A stretch of 64,000 bases of DNA from Rhinopomastus cyanomelas (Eukaryota; Chordata; Aves; Bucerotiformes; Rhinopomastidae): positions 930,001 through 994,000 of the forward strand of contig VXBP01010266.1 in NCBI GenBank assembly GCA_013400115.1, given 5' to 3'. Both the position numbers and the translations under genes were made by a program. Positions 60,366-64,000 of the stretch are shown here, one piece after another; positions within the stretch are counted from its first letter, which is position 1; each line of letters starts with the position of its first letter. The notes below the pieces were generated by a model. The model saw only the letters and a list, made by a program, of their open reading frames with translations, ran no database searches and was not told the DNA's origin.

Positions 60366-61525
60366 TTCAGATGCCTTTTGATGTGCTACCAATACCTCCC
60401 TTTTTCCCCTCCTCTTTCTTGGAATCGCTGCATTCCTTCCCCCCCACCCCATCTGTAGGAAAACTCTTCACATCTCTCAGAGAGTTCTGACTGTGCTCAT
60501 TCCCAGGAGTGATTTAATGGACGAAGCCCGGGTACATCCACATGGCAAATCCACTTTGCGATACGACACAGCTGGCGTTCTCTGTTCAAGGTCAGCTCAC
60601 AAATAAACTTGTTCAGAAGCTGCGTCGAGGCAGAGTGCAGGTCAGTGCATAATGCTGCATCGTGTCCTGGCAATGACCCCTCACCCAGGGGTGGGGATGC
60701 ACCAACTTTTGCATCTCCCTTTCAGATGAGTCCAAGTGCGATGGGTCATTGGCAGACAAGTGTGTGCTCGTTGCCGGCGTTCTTGTTGCTCTTTAAAGCC
60801 TTCTCATTGACAACTGTTAGAACTCAGTTTTACTACTATTTCTTAAAAATTCTTGTTTGAAGTTAAAAGATGTTCATGGTCCCTGCAGGGGTGTTGGACT
60901 ACATGACCTTTAGAGGTTCCTTCCATCCCAAACCACTTTGACTCAATGTTAGTTATTTAGGCAGGAAAAAGCACGTAAATTTGGCCAGCTATTGCCCTTC
61001 CTTTGTGGTTCTCTTTGTTGACCTGGGGTAAAAACACCGGCAGCTGGGGTGGTTTCAGAGCTTTGAACTGAAAGTGCTTGCGTGCTGATGGACAGCTCGC
61101 TGTCACCAGTGTGCACAGGTAAAGGACCAAGTGCTTAGCTCTGCCTAAGCAACTGCTGGTTTTCAGTAGAGCTTTTTTGAAACCTCTGTCAGATTTGAAA
61201 TGAATTAGCAGGATCAAAGTAACAGCCAGAGAAGAGGGAGCCACTGATGGGGTCATCATGGTCTGATGCTTTGCTTCCCAAGGAAGCCCTGTTGACCATG
61301 CAGTACATATCAGTATGTGCAACAGACCTGGGTTAAAAGGAAATGAAAATAAAGTATTTCTTGTTTCCAGACCGTATTTGCTTGGTAGGTGGAATAAAAA
61401 GTGCAGGTTCAGTGTCTGGCGTGGAGCCCCAAAGCACATACTTGCAGGAAATTTCCTGCTGGAGTACATCAGGTCTCTCAGGAAAGGGTGTGAGATAGCT
61501 GCAGTCCCTGAAATTTAATGACAAG
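60366..61525. other. AFF3 intron 1 between two matching CR1 copies
   Basis: Unique apart from an old CR1 tail (60880). The 170-codon minus frame at 60957-61469 has no recognised domain. Confidence 0.5.
60880..60947 (+). mobile_element. Old CR1 tail fragment
   Basis: CCCTGCAGGGGTGTTGGACT, ACATGACCTTTAGAGGTTCC and TTCCATCCC form a diverged CR1 terminal core. It lies between two young CR1 copies. Confidence 0.7.
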
Positions 61526-62277
61526 GGTAAGTGTAGAGTCTGGCATCTGGGCAAGAACAACCCCAGGTACCAGTACAGGCTGGGGACTGACCTGTTGGAG
61601 AGCAGTGTAGGAGAAAAGGACCTGGGGGTCCTAGTGGAGAGCAGGATGGCCATGAGCCAGCAGTGTGATCTTGTGGCCAAGAGGGCCAACAGCATCCTGG
61701 GGTGGCTCAGAATGGGGGTGGTTAGCAGATCAAGAGAGGTTCTTCTCCCCCACTACTCTGCACTGGTGAGACCACACCTGGAGTATTGTGTCTGCTTCTG
61801 GGCCCCTCAGTTCAGGAGGGATGTGGAGCTGGTGGAAGGAGTCCAGTGTAGAGCAATGGGGATGATGAATGAAGTGGAGCAACTCCCTTACACCTCCCCG
61901 TGTCTCTTGAGCTTGGAGAAGAGGAGACTGAGGTGTGACTTCATTAATGTCTATAAATATGTGAGGGGTGGGTGTCAGGAGGATGGAGCCAGGCTTTTCT
62001 CAATGTCATCTAGTGATAGGACAAGGGGCAATGGTTTATAAGCTGGAACAGAGGAGGCTCCACATCCATGAGAGAAGGAACTTCTTCAAGGTGAGGGTGA
62101 CAGAGCACTGGAACAGGCTGCCCAGGGAGGTTGTGGAGTCTCCTTCACTGGAGATGTTTAAGACCTGCCTGGATATGTTCCTGTGTGACTTGGTCTAGGT
62201 GATCCTGCTGTGTCAGGGAGATTGCACTAGATGATCTTTCAAGGTCCCTTCCAATCCCTAATGATTCTATGATTCTG
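61526..62277 (+). mobile_element. CR1 LINE, group A, about 0.75 kb
   Basis: Begins with the same GGTAAGTGTAGAGTCTGGCA as the copy at 59598 and ends in ATTCTATGATTCTG. ORF2 frames at 61595-62041 and 61968-62198 hold DLGVLVESRMAMSQQCDLVA, LVRPHLEYCVCFWAPQFRRD and RLPREVVESPSLEMFK. Near 61885-61910 the expected YEERLRELGLF-type segment is replaced by divergent sequence (PYTSPCLL). Confidence 0.94.
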
Positions 62278-63747
62278 CTGGACCCAGTGCAGCATCTCAC
62301 ACCCTGACCTCTATTTACAACTGAAATGATCTAGAACTACAAAAAGCTGAAGTGGAAAGGAAGGTGAAGCCTGGACCTCAGTCCAGCACGGGTCTGTTTT
62401 CCCAGAGCACATTGAGCAGCATGATGAAGGCCAAGCCAAACCTACAACTGCAAACCACACGTCTGGATGTGACACGCTGGATTTGTGAGATGACTTGGCT
62501 GCTGCATAGGGTGGTGATAACGCTGTGATCGAAGAGGAAAATACCTGGTCCTGTTGCAGGACATTGGCCTGAACATAATCCTTCCTTAGTGGTATCAGGA
62601 GGATCCAGGCTGGTTTCCCCTGCTGGGATCTCACACCACAGCCCCATTCCAGCACTGTGAACAATAAAACACTTCCAGTCCCCCTACAAGTTCACGTTAT
62701 AATAATTGAAAGCTGCCCATTATAACCAATAACTTTGGTGCTGGAAACCAGTACAGCAGTTCTAGTAGTGCTGGCGTGTGTCACTTCTCACGGAAAGCAG
62801 TGGTTTTATCGCAGCCACCATACGCAGGAGTGACCCGGGGCACAAATTACTGCTGAAGAAAAGGAAGATCTATCTCCAGAAAACGCTCGGATATCTACTT
62901 ATAACAATTACAACAATGATGATTTCACATCTGTTAGGCAGACAGTTTTAATCTGTAAAAGGTTAAGTGTTTGACAGTTACTTGTTCCTACATACAGATT
63001 AGCTGCTTGAAGGTTTAACCTTTAGATGTACTCAGGCAACTGCTCTTCAAAATTTATTGTGTAAAGCCACCCAAATAAAAACGGTCTCATCGTTTGTACT
63101 GAAGAGCACAGCAGGTCCGGGGTGTTTTCCCCTCCCTCCTTACCAAATGGCTCAGCTGGCTTTGCTTCTTCCTTTGTGCCTGAAAATATTTACAAGCATG
63201 TTGCTTTAATTTCAACAGGCACCACTTAGAGGATAAAAGGAGGATTCTGTGATTAAATGTGTGGAATCAGTTATTTTGGCTCAGGAGAGGAGTCTGATGA
63301 AGAACATGATTATTCCTGCATGCTGAAATACCCTGAGAAGCTGGGGAGGGGGAGAGAGAAAGGAGGTGGTGGTGGTGGGGTGAATCTTCATGTGGCCTTT
63401 GCATTTCCCCAGGAGTGGAGACAAGGGAATGATTTGTGGATTAGCAGAAAGATCTGTTTTCTGGAGGCTTTTAGTAACGTTTCCGAAGTGTCATAAAACT
63501 TGGGGTGTCTTAAACCTCTTGCACAGAGATGCATTAAATGAAAGGCTGTTGTGTAGAACTTGGTTTTTTTTTTCAGTTTTGCTTTTCAGGCAGACTTTCA
63601 CAGGGAAGGGCTGTCTTGTTAGAGGAACACCTCTGCCCATCCCTCACCTCTTCCTTGAGCAGGCACCTCAGGCTGTCTGGGTCTTGCTTTCATACTGCTC
63701 ACAGTCGTGGATCTCGTCTTCTTCTGAAGTTTCTCCAGATTTTGAAA
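62278..63747. other. AFF3 intron 1, unique
   Basis: Nothing recognised except a short GGT-rich run at 63364-63378. Confidence 0.5.
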
Positions 63748-63868
63748 CCCCAAATGGGGTCCAGTCCAACCCCTCTGCCCCAGCAGCATCATCTAGACCA
63801 AGTCATGGAATCAGTCAGGGTTAGAAGGGACCACAGGATCATCCAGTTCCAACTCCCCTGCCATGGGC
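63748..63868 (-). mobile_element. CR1 two-module tail (group B)
   Basis: Minus-strand copy with CCAAATGGGGTCCAGTCCAA and CATCTAGACCAAGTCATGGA (terminal module), then TTAGAAGGGACCACAGGATC and CCAACTCCCCTGCCATGG (inner module). It stops at the point where group B coding sequence would start. Confidence 0.85.
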
Positions 63869-64000
63869 TCATGGCAGAGGGGTTTGTACTGGCTAGGTGC
63901 TCTGTGTGGCAAGCAGTCTGGACTGGCAAACGTCTCATGGAATGAAACAACCCCCAGCCAACACAGTGGCCAGCAGTTGTTGTTGCACTACAGACCTGCT
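63869..64000. other. AFF3 intron 1, window edge
   Basis: Unique sequence with no feature recognised. Confidence 0.5.

Larger units (their letters stand above)
38383..64000 (+). other. AFF3: AFF3 intron 1 (5' portion)
   Basis: Everything from the GTGAGC donor to the window end is taken as intron 1, because no further AFF3-like coding exon was recognised. AFF3 introns are known to be very long in vertebrates, so an intron of more than 25 kb is expected. It holds CR1 copies, one tRNA-headed SINE-like element and long unique tracts. Confidence 0.6.

Noticed and set aside
1..64000. Endogenous retrovirus or LTR element
   Set aside because: No paired LTRs, primer-binding site, polypurine tract or gag/pol-like frame was recognised.
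1..64000. CRISPR arrays, operons, bacterial promoters or terminators
   Set aside because: The sequence is vertebrate. The repeated short motifs are CR1 octamer tails, not spaced direct repeats.

Overview
The window is vertebrate nuclear DNA, most likely from a bird. About 25 truncated CR1 LINE copies lie on both strands, roughly 14% of the 64 kb by my hand estimate. Nearly all have the avian CR1 3' tail, ending in ATTCTATG-type octamers rather than poly(A). So high a CR1 load points to Piciformes (woodpeckers and allies) or a close relative; that lineage call is inference. No bacterial, viral or CRISPR features were seen, and almost all open frames are chance or CR1-derived.

Layout: 1-37.4 kb is gene-poor upstream flank carrying CR1 copies of several ages, including one inserted inside another at 13.4 kb and one 1.2 kb copy that still has part of the reverse transcriptase. 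37.2-39.4 kb is a CpG-rich promoter region, broken by an old CR1 fragment on its upstream shore and by an assembly gap (38414-38737) flanked by 27 consecutive G. Inside it is the one host coding exon I can support: the first coding exon of AFF3 (LAF4), plus strand, 38330-38382. It has a strong Kozak context, a phase-2 GT donor and a 13-codon upstream ORF ending 11 bases before the start. From 38383 to the end of the window is AFF3 intron 1. No second AFF3 exon was recognised.

CR1 content: at least three groups are visible. Group A has tails reading like GGATTGGACTAGATGATC and encodes a protein end like MFLCDLV. Group B encodes a protein end like VVEAPSLEVFKA and carries two CR1-type terminal modules in tandem. 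Older diverged copies form the third group. The most interesting non-LINE element is at 53296-53463 (minus strand): a tRNA-Lys-like head with intact pol III A and B boxes joined to a CR1 3' tail. That is the architecture of a CR1-mobilised SINE.

The rest is unique noncoding DNA. A few segments look like candidate regulatory elements, such as a near-palindromic octamer at 23031 and a homeodomain-core cluster at 33140-33262. This reading is from sequence alone, with no alignment or conservation data.
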